DNA of 64,000 nucleotides from Penelope pileata. Its lineage: Eukaryota; Chordata; Aves; Galliformes; Cracidae. Where the stretch lies: assembly GCA_013396635.1 (NCBI GenBank), contig WBMW01005120.1, positions 168,133-232,132 of the forward strand, in the 5' to 3' direction. Shown one piece after another: positions 45,961 to 58,785 of the stretch; position 1 is the stretch's first letter, and each line of letters opens with the position of its first letter. A program made the translations under genes and the position numbers. The notes under the pieces were generated by a model. It had not been told where the DNA came from. It saw only the letters and a list, made by a program, of their open reading frames with translations, and made no database searches.

Positions 45961-47520
45961 CTGTGAGCAATGATTCAGCTGGTGCAGTTGTACCCCTTCT
46001 CAGATGATGCAAAAAAAAACAAAAAAAAAAACCCACAACTTTTCTTTGTGCATAACTTGCCCCCCAAAACTGTGATTTCTGAATCAAACCAATCAATTCT
46101 ATCTTCAGCTCCATAAACTCATAGGTCTTGATTTAATTTTCCTTAAGCAATGGGTCCTCACCGCAAGGAATTGGGAAATTTCAGCCAACAGCTTAGTGGC
46201 TAATTTTATTGATTATTTCTGCTTATAGCTTTCTTTGTATATTTACCTGGCGCAAATACACCCTGTAGCTCCCCCAGTATATAAAAACGTGGTGTGAAGG
46301 CACCAGGCAGAGCTGACTGATCTCCCTGGAAAGCCATGGCAGCCACCAGCCCCTACCCAGAGCTCTGGGCTGGGCAAAGCCCGGAGGGAAGTTCAAGACA
46401 CCCCACACCTGGCCACCCAAGCAGCAGGGCCTGCAGCCACACTGGCTGCAGGCAGGCCAGGCCCACACAGGCCAGGCCCTAGCAGGCCGGAGCGAGGGAA
46501 CTGCCACATATGCCTGGTGTTGCCCCTGCTCAGGGGCAAGGAAGCAATGGAAGCAACACTGGCGCACAGGGCACTGCTGGCACAGGTGGATGTTGCCAGT
46601 CACGTCACAGTTTTGACATTAGTGTCTGCCAGCCGCAGTTATTTCTCCAACATGTGTACGTGAGAAGCTGCAGCATGCTGGGAGGGCAGCATCCAGCAGC
46701 ATCCCTTACAGCACAGGGGTGCTGGGGAGCAGACAGCTCTTGCAGGATTTCGTGTATGTGCGTGTGGTACGAGAAATGAAGCTTTTCTATGTGGAGCAGC
46801 TGCTGGTGCCAGAGACTGCACCATCTGCTGGCGAGCTGAACAAACAAGTTCCAGTGAGAAAAACTAAAGATTATCGGGTAAAAAACAGACTGTACACAGC
46901 TGATTCTCCACACAGAGAGAACTGAGTGTCTGGTGTCCCCACTCTAAGGTCCTGAAGGATGCCTGGGCACTGAGACAGAGCTTCCAGTCCTCAGTTAAGA
47001 TGCAGGCAGTGTCTCTGCTAGCACTTCTACAGCTGACTGCTTGAAGGCACAAAGTGGCTCTTCCTCCATCCAGCTGCATTCACCTCCATGCCCCATTGTC
47101 CTTGGTCTCTGCACCCTGTGCTGCCACTGGGCCCATGCATTCTGGGCACACAGCCATTGCACCCGTTTGCACCAAGGCAGGCAAGTAAGCAAGGAAGGAG
47201 TGAGCATCGGTGATGACATGAACAAGTTTCTGTGAGGCTCACATACGTGCCTTTTGAGCAAGCGCAGGGCAAGCAGGTGATGGGAGAGGTGTGCGTGCTG
47301 TTAACCCATCTCATACCCAAGGGATGGGTCCAAAATTCCAATTCCTTTTGCAGCTGGGTAATTTCACTGATGTTAATAAGTGATGCATGCAAACAGGATC
47401 CCTGTGAGCAAGATTCATATAAAACACTACTATTTAGCTCTGCTTCAGGTCCTTACAGACATGGTTCCATATGGTTGCTTCTGTCAAAATGAAGAATGAA
47501 ACAAAGGAAAACCCTAAATA
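45961..47520. other. Single-copy sequence, nothing recognised as a gene
   Basis: A9-C-A11 tract at 46011-46031. At 46441-46490 the words CAGGCCAGGCCC recur three times imperfectly, giving a GC-rich local repeat. Overlapping open frames on both strands reflect GC content. Confidence 0.45.
46011..46031. repeat. A-rich tract (A9-C-A11)
   Basis: A simple poly-A tract interrupted by one C. No retroposed sequence was recognised immediately upstream. Confidence 0.85.
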
Positions 47521-47880
47521 ATAATTAATGAAGGACAGTCCATATTTAACCACAGCTTTCAATTCAGACTTTGTAATTTAAACTTCACTAATCGTCCTCA
47601 TGATTTTGGCATCTGCTTGTCCCAGCCTACGCACTATCTTTGAGCTAACAGCACAGCTTATCTCCTCAATTAAGCGTTCACTGTAGCAACAAATTTTCAA
47701 TTTGGTGTGAGTCACTCAGCTGCTAAATCAAACAATGTGTCACTAAACAAACCAGTTTCCTCCCGACCTCATATGATGATAATAACGACTTGTGAAACTG
47801 TCTTGACATTTCTTTGATATAATTTGCTGGTATTTTCTGACACACTCATTTTCATAAATATAAGCAAGGTCTGTGCTGGA
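47521..47880. promoter_or_regulatory. Possible conserved noncoding element
   Basis: An AT-rich stretch without repeats or open frames contains ATTAAT and CAATTAAG homeodomain-type words and a perfect AP-1 site, TGAGTCA, at 47708-47714. The texture (mixed, non-repetitive AT-rich sequence with many TAAT/CAAT words) resembles developmental noncoding elements, but conservation cannot be judged from one sequence. Confidence 0.15.
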
Positions 47881-50800
47881 AATGGGATAGAGCACTACAC
47901 AAACAATTGATGATAGTTATCTTGGAAATGTAGACAACCCACCTCAAAATCAGTCACTGAAAAAGCAAAATAACTTTCTAAAAGGGATGTAAGTACAGGG
48001 CAAGGCAAAGCTGCAACTGAATCAGTTCAGATCATCACAAGCACCTGTATGTGTACAAATATTTAAAAAATATCCCATTTATCTCAACATAATGTACTCA
48101 AGATGGTGTTTGATGACAAAAGATTACTTAGAAATTCCATCTCTGCATTCAAAGACATAGGCCAGGGAAGAGCAGTGCTGAGGTAGAAGCTGGGATGTGC
48201 AGTTCTGGGAGAGGCTGAGTTCCTAAAACACACATCACTATTTCACACAGCTGAAATTTCACAGAAGCTGGATTTGGAGTCTTGATGAACACAAGCAGTT
48301 GCTTATGCTGGTAGCACTGTCATGTTGTGCTCACAAAGTCTTTGAAGTCTGTATCAAATAGAAATTGGTGTCACCTCTTCGGATGCATGGCTTTTCAGTG
48401 CCCTGTCTTCTCTGCTCTGGAAGTGGCCAGAGCTCTGCCAAGTCCAGCAATGGACATAGCCCTTTCTCTTCTCAGTTGTAGATGAAAACAAGAACACTTT
48501 TATTTCAAGACACAACCGTGAAACATGAAATCAGCCCCAGCAGAGGTTAGCAGCTACTTCACTGTACTGCCTTAGCAGCTTTCACTCTCTCTAGCTGGTG
48601 GGGTCCAGGTAGAAAGCCAGTCCCCTTCTTCTCCATTCCTACCTCTAGTGCACCTCATTGTTCCTTGGCACAAGCTCTTTTCCCCTTCTGCAGTGAACCT
48701 AGCACACACAGGCAGCTTCTCATGCCCACATCAGTTGGTGTTAAATGAATTCTGCATCTTTTGCACAGCACAGAAGGAACTCAGCATTTTAAAAAATGGG
48801 GCCCAGAAGTTGTACAATTGTCAAGATGTCATAGTCCTGATGGCCTCTTGCACTCAGGCTAGCACATTAATCTAATCATAGTATTTAATTAGCTTAGTTT
48901 GATTTTTCATTGTCCTACATCATTTTATTTTTATTCTCAAAATGATTTCTGAGGGTAAAAATCTTCACTTTGACCAAGGAGGAGCTCGTATGAACAAGAC
49001 AGGATTCAGCATTAGACATGGGCCATTGCCTGCCTGAATGAACAGATGAACCCTGATAAATAGGCAGGAGAGAGCCACTTACTAACACAATCTCACATTT
49101 CAATCAATGCAGCTAAGGTGGAACAAAATGAAGTCATTCAATTTTGACAGCAGTGCCAAGAGAAATAGGCATCATGCTCCGTATTCTCTTTAATAATTGC
49201 CTTTGTCCAGCTCAGAAACTACATGCAGTACAATGAATGTTATTACCTATAAGCAGAGCTGCTGATCTGTAAAAAAAGGAAGTACAATCAGGGGCCAGCA
49301 AGGAAAAGACAATAGTTAAAAAATCAGTTGTTTCTCATGGAAATAAAACATTTCAGAATAGATGGCACTTGCCACAGAAAATCTTTCTACTTACAGAGAA
49401 CATAAATGAATTACAAACCTCACTTGTTTTGTTTATATATGTCTGTAAAGTTTGATTTTGCAAATCTTTGCCTTCATTACCACTGACTGCATCCTTCTGG
49501 CAGCAGACGCTTTCTCTCCCAAGCACCCCAAAGCTGGAAATGAGGCTGCTTCCAAATTGTCCCATTAACAAAAGTTGGAATGAATCAACTTATTCCTTTT
49601 ACAATGAAGGCATGATGGGGATTTTCCATTTTATATCTACAGATCATTCTTGTTTTCACATCTTCCTAAGTGTAGTCATTTTTTAAAAGGTGAAAGCTGA
49701 GATGCTCTCATATCCTACAGCTCCAAGAGCTGGAAGACGCACAGTGCGTTCACACAGCTCATGGTAAAGACATCACACAGCTCTGGATATGTTCATGCCA
49801 TGATCTGTAGCTGTAAGTAACCAGTGATAAATACAGCACAGCTCTCTCACGCATTTCAAAGAGATGACTGAAAGGTACAGTTCTCTCAAACTTAGCATGG
49901 GGAGTGTTAAATAGTGTCAGCAGTAAATGAAGACATTTCATACAACCCTTTCCAGCCAAAATTAGCTCAGAAGCTGTGGGGGAAGGAAGAGGGTCTCATT
50001 TTTGCCAGGAGCTCCGTGCATGTAACAATTTGGGTTTCCACGCCAAGCCTGCTGCAGAGCAGAGCCCATGTGAGGAGCACAAACTGTTCTGGAGGCCACG
50101 AAGGATGGAGCAGGATGTTCAGACTCACTGAAAACACTCCTGAGAGCCAAGAAAACACTCTGCCATTGCCTGTGTCACACTGCTGATGTCCACTTACCGT
50201 AAATGCCCACCAGGAAAAGTTCAGTGGCAGAAGATCTCCCTGCATAGCTGTGGCTGTAAGTAAATGGCAGGGCTAATGCAAGTAAGTCTTCGAAGTATCC
50301 CTCTGGTGTTACTTAGAAGAGAGAATCAGATCTTGCAGCTGAAGCGTTTAGGGAGCTTGGCTTTGACTACAATGTAAGATACCTGCAGATCACACTCACC
50401 CAGGCTGCAGCACGTACAGTGGGGGGGATTTGCCACTGTTACCACTTACAGATGGAAGAGCCCAGAGGTGGGAGCTCCTCTTCCCTGTCCACGTGTCTCA
50501 AAACGCATTTAAAGGGCATTCTGAACATTACAAATCCATTCAGCTGATATACCAATGTTGTGTCAGGTAGAATGCTGCTAGCAGGGACTCTCTTTACACC
50601 TCTGACCAGAAGGAAGCTTACAGGAGTGAGATGCTGTGGCACAATCACAGAAGCGAAGATAGATTTCTACTGATCCCAGGTAAAGTATTAAATGGTTTAA
50701 CGGTTGTAAACAAAAGATTTCAACTTACACAATAGCAATCTCCCACCAAGATGAGGAACAGACAGATCCCACACAAGAGATCCTTTCCCCTTGGTGGCTG

Positions 50801-53800
50801 GCTCTTAAATGAGCCTGGGTAGTCCCACCCTGGGTCCACTCCTCCTGGTCACATGGAGGGGGGGCACAGGTGTTCCTTAGGCCAGCCACCGCCCTTCACC
50901 AGGTGCTCAATCACTCATTCAGGCCGTGACCTCGTGTTTCCCTTACAGATGCCAAGTTGGTTTGCCACCACAAAACACTTGGCTTCAGCAGCCAGCCTCC
51001 CGGAAAGTTCCTATGGGGGCTGCCAGGAGCTGCAGACCAAATCCCCAACCTCTTCAAGCAGAAGGTGGCATTTCAGCACCAATTTCCATGGCAAATATGT
51101 AATAAATGGACAGCTAGGAGAAATGTTTCAGAGTGAAGTGTCTGAGGGCAGTGAAAGGCTGACAGGGACAGATGGTCCTGGCACTGGAACTGGTATGGCA
51201 GCTTAAAAGCAAAAGGTTTTAAACTACTTTGCACAGTATTTTAGTATTTAAGTATTTTAACTTCTTGTCCTGTCAAAACAGCACTTGGCTCAGCCTGAAA
51301 AAATCGTGGTTGTTTATGTGGTATCCTGCCTGCACACTGTCAATTCTCAGAAGTTTTTCAGGTTTCTTTTGATCTTTTGTGTTCTTCTAAAATCTCAGTT
51401 ACTAGAGATAAGGGGCAAATTCAACAGTTTTCTTTATGCTTTGTTTAAAAAGATCTTAGCCAAAAATAATTTCAAAAATCCTCAACTGGAATATTTGGCA
51501 TGCATTTTCGAAGATTAATTCTCTATTTTCCAATTCTTGACTTTCAAAATATATTGATGCTGCAGAAAGGACTCAAATGCTCAGGTGCTGACTTTCGTGT
51601 CAAGTACAAGCCTCGTCCACTGGGTGGCACACGCAGCCCTATGCAAGCAATAGTCTCTCTCTAGCTAGTCTGTTCTGAATGTTTGCGATACTATTAATAA
51701 CTTTCATCACCCTGCAGTTAATTATCCTAAAGTTCTGCTCATTTTGAGACCTTCATTAAGTCTATTCAGCACTCAGATGTAGCACGTAAACTTGGGAGTA
51801 CCCAACACACCAGTAATTGCCAGTTTTTATTTCTTATCCACAGCAAAAGGAAATCTCCAGTAAGTCAGGATGGGCAGCAGCTGAGAGGAAATCCACCACC
51901 TATGACAAACATATAGTTACTTAACTATAATAATAGGATGGGATTAGTTAATATGTAGTAAAATAACAATAATGTAAAAAATAACAATACAGTAAGTACA
52001 GCACTGACTCAGAGCTCATGCAGGTTCAGGCAGGACAGGATGTCCTGTATTTAGCTCAAAACCAGAGCAGGCCAAAATGTATTTATTTAGCACGACTTTA
52101 TTTCTCCTTTTCAAATCAAAACATTTTCTCAGCGTGCTGACTTTGGCCTCCAGTTTCTCCAGGAGTCTTGAAAGATGCAGGGCTGAAAGACAGTTTTCAT
52201 CTCATCCCCGAGGGATGCATTATTTTGGCACTCTCAAGCCTGCTGTGAAATGGATGTGATGTGCTATAGCTGTGCCCCTGTGCTGGCCAGACACAATTTA
52301 TCAGCAATTTCACGTGCTCAGGAATCCAAACACATACCTATAATCTGACTTGTCTGCTGTGATTTATCTTCAGCCAAAGAGCAAACAGGTAAACAATATC
52401 AGGATACTGAAAGGGCAGCCAGCAAGGGCAGCATTTATACACCTGGGTGGCATAATACAGGAAGGAAAGACAAAAGCATCATAAATTTGTATTTCAGAGC
52501 TGTAAGGGAGTCATGCTCACAGCTGGCACATTTCCAGATCTTGAATTGCTTATATTAAATACCCATGAGGATAAGCAAATTGGTGATTACAGCATCTGGT
52601 TTACACTGTCACCATGCCACATGTCCTAGAACATTTAGTCACCTGCTTTTCATTTGTACAAAGATGCACCGTTTTTAGAAGCAAACATGTAAGGTGAAGT
52701 ATTTGTGTTTTAGGCATTGCAGGAAAATGCACAGGCTGTCAACATGAAAATCTAACAAGGCTGGCTTTGTCTTACTGGTAGCAAAGAAAATATTTCAGAG
52801 ATAAAATGGAATTTTGTGTCTCTGGGAGCAACTTTAAAATGAAGATTTAGCAGCTAGCACAACCAGATATACTTTGAGGCCAAAGTACATCATCCCTCAG
52901 GGCTCCCTTTCTGTCCCATTAGCCCTGTGCAGCCCTTCTGAACCCAACCTTGTTGTTTGTCAAGCGTTTGGTGCCACAGGAGATTTCCAGTGTATTTTGC
53001 AGCTGGGATCACTTACACTCAGCTGGCAGCCATGTTCTGGCCATGCTGGCATCCCCTCAGGCTGGCACCCTGCCTTGGTCTCCGTTTTCACTGCAGCACT
53101 TCAATGATGAAACAAATTGCAGTTTTGCCACGTGAGTGCAGGAGCATCACCGAGGCCAGCCAAGGAGGAGAAGTCGAGCCATTATCTTCTGACCATTGTG
53201 CACCATCTGCAAGTAGGTTAGCATGCACTGTGTAGCACTAATGTGGTATATCATGATATCCCAGAGACAGGTGAAGCAATCACGCGTATCCTTTGCAACG
53301 GAGAAACCACGTGATGTAGTCCTCAGCACAGAAATAAACTGCTTTTATTGATTTTTGTTCTGAGGGAAAATAAGGGAGCATTACAGCTGTAATAACAATT
53401 TCCCCATCCTTTAGCATGGCAGTAAGACAGGCTGTTCTAGCGTTCTCCCCTAAACTCACATGCAGCCCATGTTGAGCAGGAAGTCAGTGACTTGGTTGGC
53501 TTTGACTACATGGGCCTTTGGGACTCAGTGTGACATTAATACAGATACAAACCTAGATACCTACACACACACACATACTTGTGAGCTCAGTATGTAAGCT
53601 GCATTATAGCTGACAGAGTCAACTTGTCAGTGAAGCGTAGGGTGGGACTGAGGCCATCAGCCAGCTGGTTCCTCTGGTAGCATGGGCTGCATTGCTCTTA
53701 GGCTACAGAGGCCATACTGCCCACAGCCGTGTTGTTTCTCTGGGACTGTGGCTGTGGGACTGGGTTGGGTACCTCTTCTCTCACCCAGAGAGGTGCTGCT

Positions 53801-55296
53801 GAAGTCCCTGGAGCCCAGAGCCGACTGACATCCACACTTACATGTCTCAGTCCTGAGCTGAATACCACCCCGGATTGTGTGTACCTTTCCCGCCCTTTTG
53901 GAAGTCTCACAGGGCCCGGCCGTCACAAGCACTGGACCATCATGCCTTTTCCTGGGGCTGTGAGTGAACAGCCCTCCTGGGCACCATGGCACTCCTGGTC
54001 ACGCCTGCTAACCCCGTGTCATGCTGTAATTGCAGTCAGTGAGGACTGTCATTGCATCAGATGAACGTAAGCTTCCTGCTTGAAGGAGATTGCGTATGAG
54101 TCCAGATGCAGTGATTTTTGTACTGTGCATGTGTACGTAATAAGCTGGGTAGATTTCACATTTAGCAAAGGAAACCTTCTGCTGAAAAGAAACAGTTAAA
54201 TGGAATGATTCAAACACTGAACACAGAAAATGCCACCTAAGCAGAAATTAATTCATTTTCAGCCTCATAATGAACTTTGCCATCTACGGTGGTGCCTTCC
54301 CAGAGAGTCACCTCCCTGTTTCATGGCTTTTATAGAATATTATATTTTGCGAGGAGCTCTCAAAAGCTGAGTAATTACCATAATTTTCTCTTCTGTTTCC
54401 CTGATGTTTGTTTAGCTCTTTTGTCAGTAACCAACTGGCAGTTAAATGGCCTGGGCTCAATTTCTAAGTATTCCAACTGAAAACACTTGATTGACACCAG
54501 CTCAAGCCTCCATCTGGTACTCTGGGAAATTTGCAGTACGCTGTCTATATGCTCGTGACAGAGCAAGGCTGCTCACTTGCCAGCAAAGGGCTCTGTGAGG
54601 AACGCAGCTGGACTGGGAGTGCATTTGCTGAGCTACAACCCCCTGCCTGCTCCTCACCCCGGGGGCACCAGCCACCACCTGCCACACACTGCCAACAGCA
54701 TGGATGTGGCTCTGATGGCTCTGAGAAGGGATGTACAGTACATGCATTGTTTCCAAAAAGCCCTTATGAGTTGCCCCTGATGGCAGGCAGCCTTAGGTAT
54801 GCATGACCTTGTAACAGCTCTGTCTACCTGGGGCTTTCAGGACAATTTCTGCTTACTGTCAGATTAGGCAAAATGTCTCCTACCTAGGTTGCTTTATTAT
54901 TGTATCAGAAAATTTGCCTGCACTTCTGAAGAAACAATGTTGGGTTAGCCAGGCTAGCTTTTTTAGGATCCCAAATCCAGAACCACATACCTTTTTTTAC
55001 CACTTGTGACCCTTCAGAACAGTCAATGTAGGGAGATGTGGTCTTGTTAACTTCAGTGTCAACACTAAATTTTTCAGAGCAAGCAGAATGTCTAGTGATG
55101 TTGTCATCAACTGAATGCTTGTTTTAGAAGAGGCTGCAGCCAATGGAGAATTCTCATTGCTTACCTGCTACAGAAAACCACAGAGAACAACTTTAGAATG
55201 GAAAAGACCACTCTGATAAGTCGTGCTGGGTGATGGTACTAGAAATACAAATGACCATCCATAAATAGGCACTACAGACATCACAAATGTTCTTTC
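47881..55296. other. Long single-copy stretch, no recognised gene or repeat family
   Basis: About 7.4 kb without a recognised transposon or gene. Small features: an 11-base direct repeat AAATAACAATA at 51961 and 51979, a seven-base-arm hairpin CAGGACA/TGTCCTG at 52031-52047, and a CA microsatellite at 53563. Around 55195-55230 a few words (AGAATGGAAAAGACC) recall the CR1 3' tip, but too little matches to call it. Confidence 0.45.
53563..53575. repeat. (AC)n microsatellite
   Basis: A pure run of six and a half AC units, followed by ATAC. Short, but typical of a polymorphic dinucleotide tract. Confidence 0.9.
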
Positions 55297-55670
55297 TGTG
55301 TGGACTGGTTTGGACTGGGATGGAGTTAATCTTCATAACATCTGTGATGGTGCTGTGTTTTGGATTTGTGACCACAGCAGTGTTGATAACACACCAATAT
55401 TTTAGCTATTGCTGAGCAGTGCTTGTACAACACCAAGGCCTTCTCGGTTCTCACGTTGCCCCACTTGCCAGGAGCTGGGAGGGGGCACAGCCAGGGCAGC
55501 TGACCCAACCGACTGAAAGGATATCCCATACCATATGATGCTGTGCTCAGCAATAAAAGCTGGGGGAAAGGAGAAGAAGGGGCCAGTGTTCAGAATGCTG
55601 GCCTCTGCCTTCCCAAGCAATGGTTACACAGGACAGAGCCCTGCTTTCCTGGGAATGGATGATCATCTAG
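55297..55670 (+). mobile_element. Endogenous retrovirus LTR fragment (solo, 3'-truncated)
   Basis: The segment begins TGTGTGGACTGGTTTGGACT and continues with several landmarks of an LTR family widespread in birds. These include GTTTTGGATTTGTGACCACA near 55357, AGTGTTGATAACACACCAAT near 55379, ATTGCTGAGCAGTGCTTG near 55407, and GACCCAACCGACTGAAAGG near 55502. The U3 promoter part ends in a TATA-like AATAAAAGC near 55553, with GCTTTCCTGGGAATGG near 55641. The R/U5 end is missing, and there is no internal gag, pol or env sequence on either side, so it is an inactive relic. It could still act as a promoter or enhancer. I assign it to an ERVL/ERV3-like group only loosely. Confidence 0.8.
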
Positions 55671-56689
55671 AGAAGACTCCAAAGGAGGATACCTGAAACC
55701 AACAGGAGCCTGGGACCTCGGTGTTCATAGTGAACCTAGGACAGGCAGGGCAAGAAGCTCTACCACAGCAGAGCAAAGCAGAAGTGGTGACTCAGGTGGG
55801 TGCTACTGCCTTGCTTTTATAAGTTCAGTGCACGCTGACTTGGCAAAGAATTCTCTTTTCCTGGATTTTCTGCAGTGGGCCCACAGCAGGAGGGGTGCAG
55901 TGCAAGTGGTGCAGCACGCAGGTTGGCATGGGGAAGGCTGGAGGGAAATGTGTGGGGTGGGGAGAAGAAAGCCACTGCCACTGCTGCCCATGTCAATGCT
56001 GATGTTACTGCCTGTAGTGAGCGACAGCATAAACCACAGTGAAGACTATTTCTCCTTTTCACTGAGTAAGTCAAAAATAGGCAAAGCTGAAGGTGATTTC
56101 TTTTCCCAACAGAAACTTTCAGGCAGAACTTTTTAACTTTTGTGTTTTAACTGTAAATAAACATTTCTAAATCAACAGCAGAACAACTTCTGAGTTTATT
56201 CTGCCGCCTTCCATCTGAATCCATCACAGCAAAGTCAGCCTCCATTGATCTACTACCCTTGTGTTTCCCCAAAGAGAACCACGTCAACCTTATTAGTGCC
56301 AGGAGCTTTCTGCTAGCCCTTGGCCAAAAATGTCCCCAAGCACTTGGCTCACCATGGCAACCCACATCGCAGAGAGGAGCCTTCAGGAGGGCACAGAGGC
56401 TGTGTCTTCCTTGATACGTGCTTCAGCTCAGCACTCACAACACCTTTCAGCAGAAAGGGGGCTGAATTCTGGTCTCAGTTACTCCACTGGGGATTTGGAG
56501 TTGATTTACCAGTAACTCAGATTTTCAATGTTTAATGAGAGATTTGGGCTCTGAGATTTAGGTCTCAGGTGCAGGAATTGCTGGGATGATCAAACAAAAA
56601 GAGAGAAGATATGTACCTCAGATGGATGCACTTTCACAGGTTTGCTCGTTAAACAAAAAGATAACCTTGTTCCTCCATATTGACATCTC

Positions 56690-56708
56690 AAAAAAAAAAA
56701 AAAAAAAA
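56690..56708. repeat. A19 homopolymer
   Basis: Nineteen consecutive A residues. No retroposed gene or SINE body is recognisable upstream and no target-site duplication is evident. Confidence 0.9.
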
Positions 56709-58388
56709 GCTAGAAAATGCACAGAAGCTTGAGATCTTTAGCCCTGCTAACGACAGCATTGGTGCGGGAGTAGCCCACTGCTGGGGCTGCCAGCGAACTG
56801 AAGGAGGAATAGCAACCGCGGTGTTGTCTGGTGGCTCCTGGACTTGCCATGACCCACAGGAATTTGTGTCAGAGCTCACATTGCTGTCAGTTTGTCAGCT
56901 CCTGTGAGAAAACCCAGGAGCTAGATTTGATGGTGTTTGCTATGCAGCTTTTTAAAATTGAATAGAATCAAGTCAGTGTCAGTAAAGAACAGTCCTGTAC
57001 TGCTGCCATTAGTACAGCAACGTGGTTCCCTCTGCTTGGAAACATACATTAGAGGAAAGCAGCACATATTCTAGACTCATACGTACATAAACATGTTGTC
57101 ACCTTGTCTGAAGTCAGTGGATCGAGTCAGGACCTGTTAAAGGCAGCCGCTGTCACCTGAGGTAGGTACTTGTGGACGACAGATAGCTACCTCTGCCATT
57201 TGATGTTTTGAGAGCTAGCAGTAGGTGAGATGCCACTCAACATTCCAATGAGATTCACCCCGTCCCCTGAAACTTTCTCTGCTCACCCACTCATGAGGGA
57301 AATATTCTCCCCCGAGAAAATAAATCAGAGTGTGCAATTACATCTGAGTTTTAATTCCTTAGAGAAACTTCAGAGATGGAAGGGGTGTGTGGTAGGTTCA
57401 CGCCTTGTGCACTCCATCATTTAAATGGCTCCATTCCCAGCAGCAGGAGACAAAGCTAACCTTCCCCAGGGGAGGAAAAAGACAGCAGATGTACTGCAAC
57501 AGCTCACTGACATCACCTCATGAGGGTAAAGTCCACCTGTGATGACAGAAAAGTGTATGAGGCAAGTGTTGTTACGAGAGAATCACGTCAGATTTGGTCA
57601 GATTTCACCTTTTAAATTAGAATTTGCTGCTATTTGACTTCTGTCGTTGCTTGGCCATTGAAATGGGAAGGGGCAGAAAATGGGCAAATGAGTAGTGGTG
57701 GGAGACATAATTTTCTCACAATCCAAAACAGATAAAATCATTTTAAATCAGATTTTAAATGAACTAAAGGTGAATTTTTATTATTTTTTTTAAATAATCA
57801 AAATATAGAAGGTGACTCATTACAGAGAGAATTTATTGGTCTGCAGAGGTAACGGCAGATGCCAACAGGAGAGCAGTCTCGCTTGCACAATGCTCAGCCA
57901 CCTGTTGGAGAAGAGGAAAAACACCTCTGGTATCTCAGAACCAGTGAATGGGCTTTGCAAGAGCATTCGTGGGCTGGGACCCAGCCACCAGCACCAGCTG
58001 GTTCCCCTGGTTGAAAAACATCTCCCCAGCCCCGTGCCACCATTGGTAGCTGTGCTGCCAGAGCCCTGGGGCCTGCACTCCTTCCCTGGGACATCGCATG
58101 AGACCCTCAAAACAGCAGAGAGAGGAGACCTGCACCAGTCATCCCAGCTGGCATTTGCCACCTGGCGTATGTTTCCAGAGCACAAGGTGTTGTAGTCATT
58201 TCTCACCCCGTGGATTGAGGGAGACTGGCTTTAGGGAAACACCTCACACCTTCCCTGACTATCACACACGTTGCAAGTCTTGCTCTGTCACACAGCTGTC
58301 ACTCTTCAAATATTGGTTTTAGTGGTCACTTAAAACTGTTTTCTCCCAAGTATTCTTGTTTGGTGTCAGAATTAATAAAGGTGAAATA

Positions 58389-58444
58389 TTATAAGGGTGA
58401 GAATATTTATAAGGGTGAGAAATTTTTTAGGTCATTCTCACCCT
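58389..58444. repeat. Direct repeat plus 10-bp hairpin
   Basis: TTATAAGGGTGAGA occurs at 58389-58402 and again at 58407-58420 (18-nt period). The second copy's AGGGTGAGAA (58412-58421) is an exact reverse complement of TTCTCACCCT at 58435-58444, with a 13-nt loop. The first copy offers an alternative 5' arm. Confidence 0.75.
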
Positions 58445-58634
58445 GGCCTGTTACTAAACCTCTCAGCTGAACAGCTCTCAAGGAAATCTTCATTTAAATC
58501 AGTTTCAAGATGCTGTTATCTGCCCTGGCAACATCTTTGAATACTGGGAACAAAACAGAGGAACTATTAAGATCAAGAGCTGCACTGAGGTTTCCATTGC
58601 CACGCTGTTGGTGTGGGATATTTGTTTGTTCCAG

Positions 58635-58785
58635 CTTCCTGCCACCACCCATTCCACATCTGGAGGGCCCTTCCTGACAAAGTGAGGCACGCTTATATGG
58701 CTGCTCAAACACAAGCTTTTGTACACGGCTCTGCATCTTTAACTGAGTTGTTAAGTGCATTTGCTAAACTGCAAGACCTTGTGAG
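58635..58785 (+). CDS. Possible internal coding exon, unknown protein (candidate only)
   Basis: On the plus strand a good acceptor (TTTGTTTGTTCCAG, AG at 58633-58634) and a donor GTGAG/GTATGC (GT at 58786) bound 151 nt with one open frame. It reads HIWRALPDKVRHAYMAAQTQ, then VHGSASLTELLSAFAKLQDL. The peptide looks helical and mixed in composition, with phase 1 at the start and phase 2 at the end. I recognise no family, and no second plus-strand exon of matching phase was found in the window. It lies on the opposite strand from the other exon candidates, so it would belong to a different gene. A chance pseudo-exon is possible. Confidence 0.22.

Larger units (their letters stand above)
55671..58634. 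other. Single-copy sequence, nothing recognised as a gene
   Basis: This stretch contains an A19 run at 56690-56708 and a small repeat/hairpin near 58389-58444. Open frames of about 127 codons lie on both strands over the same bases (57812-58206), which is the expected shadow effect of GC-richer DNA. Confidence 0.45.

Noticed and set aside
55195..55230. Possible decayed CR1 3' tip next to the LTR.
   Set aside because: Only about 15 bases recall the CR1 end, which is too short to support an element.
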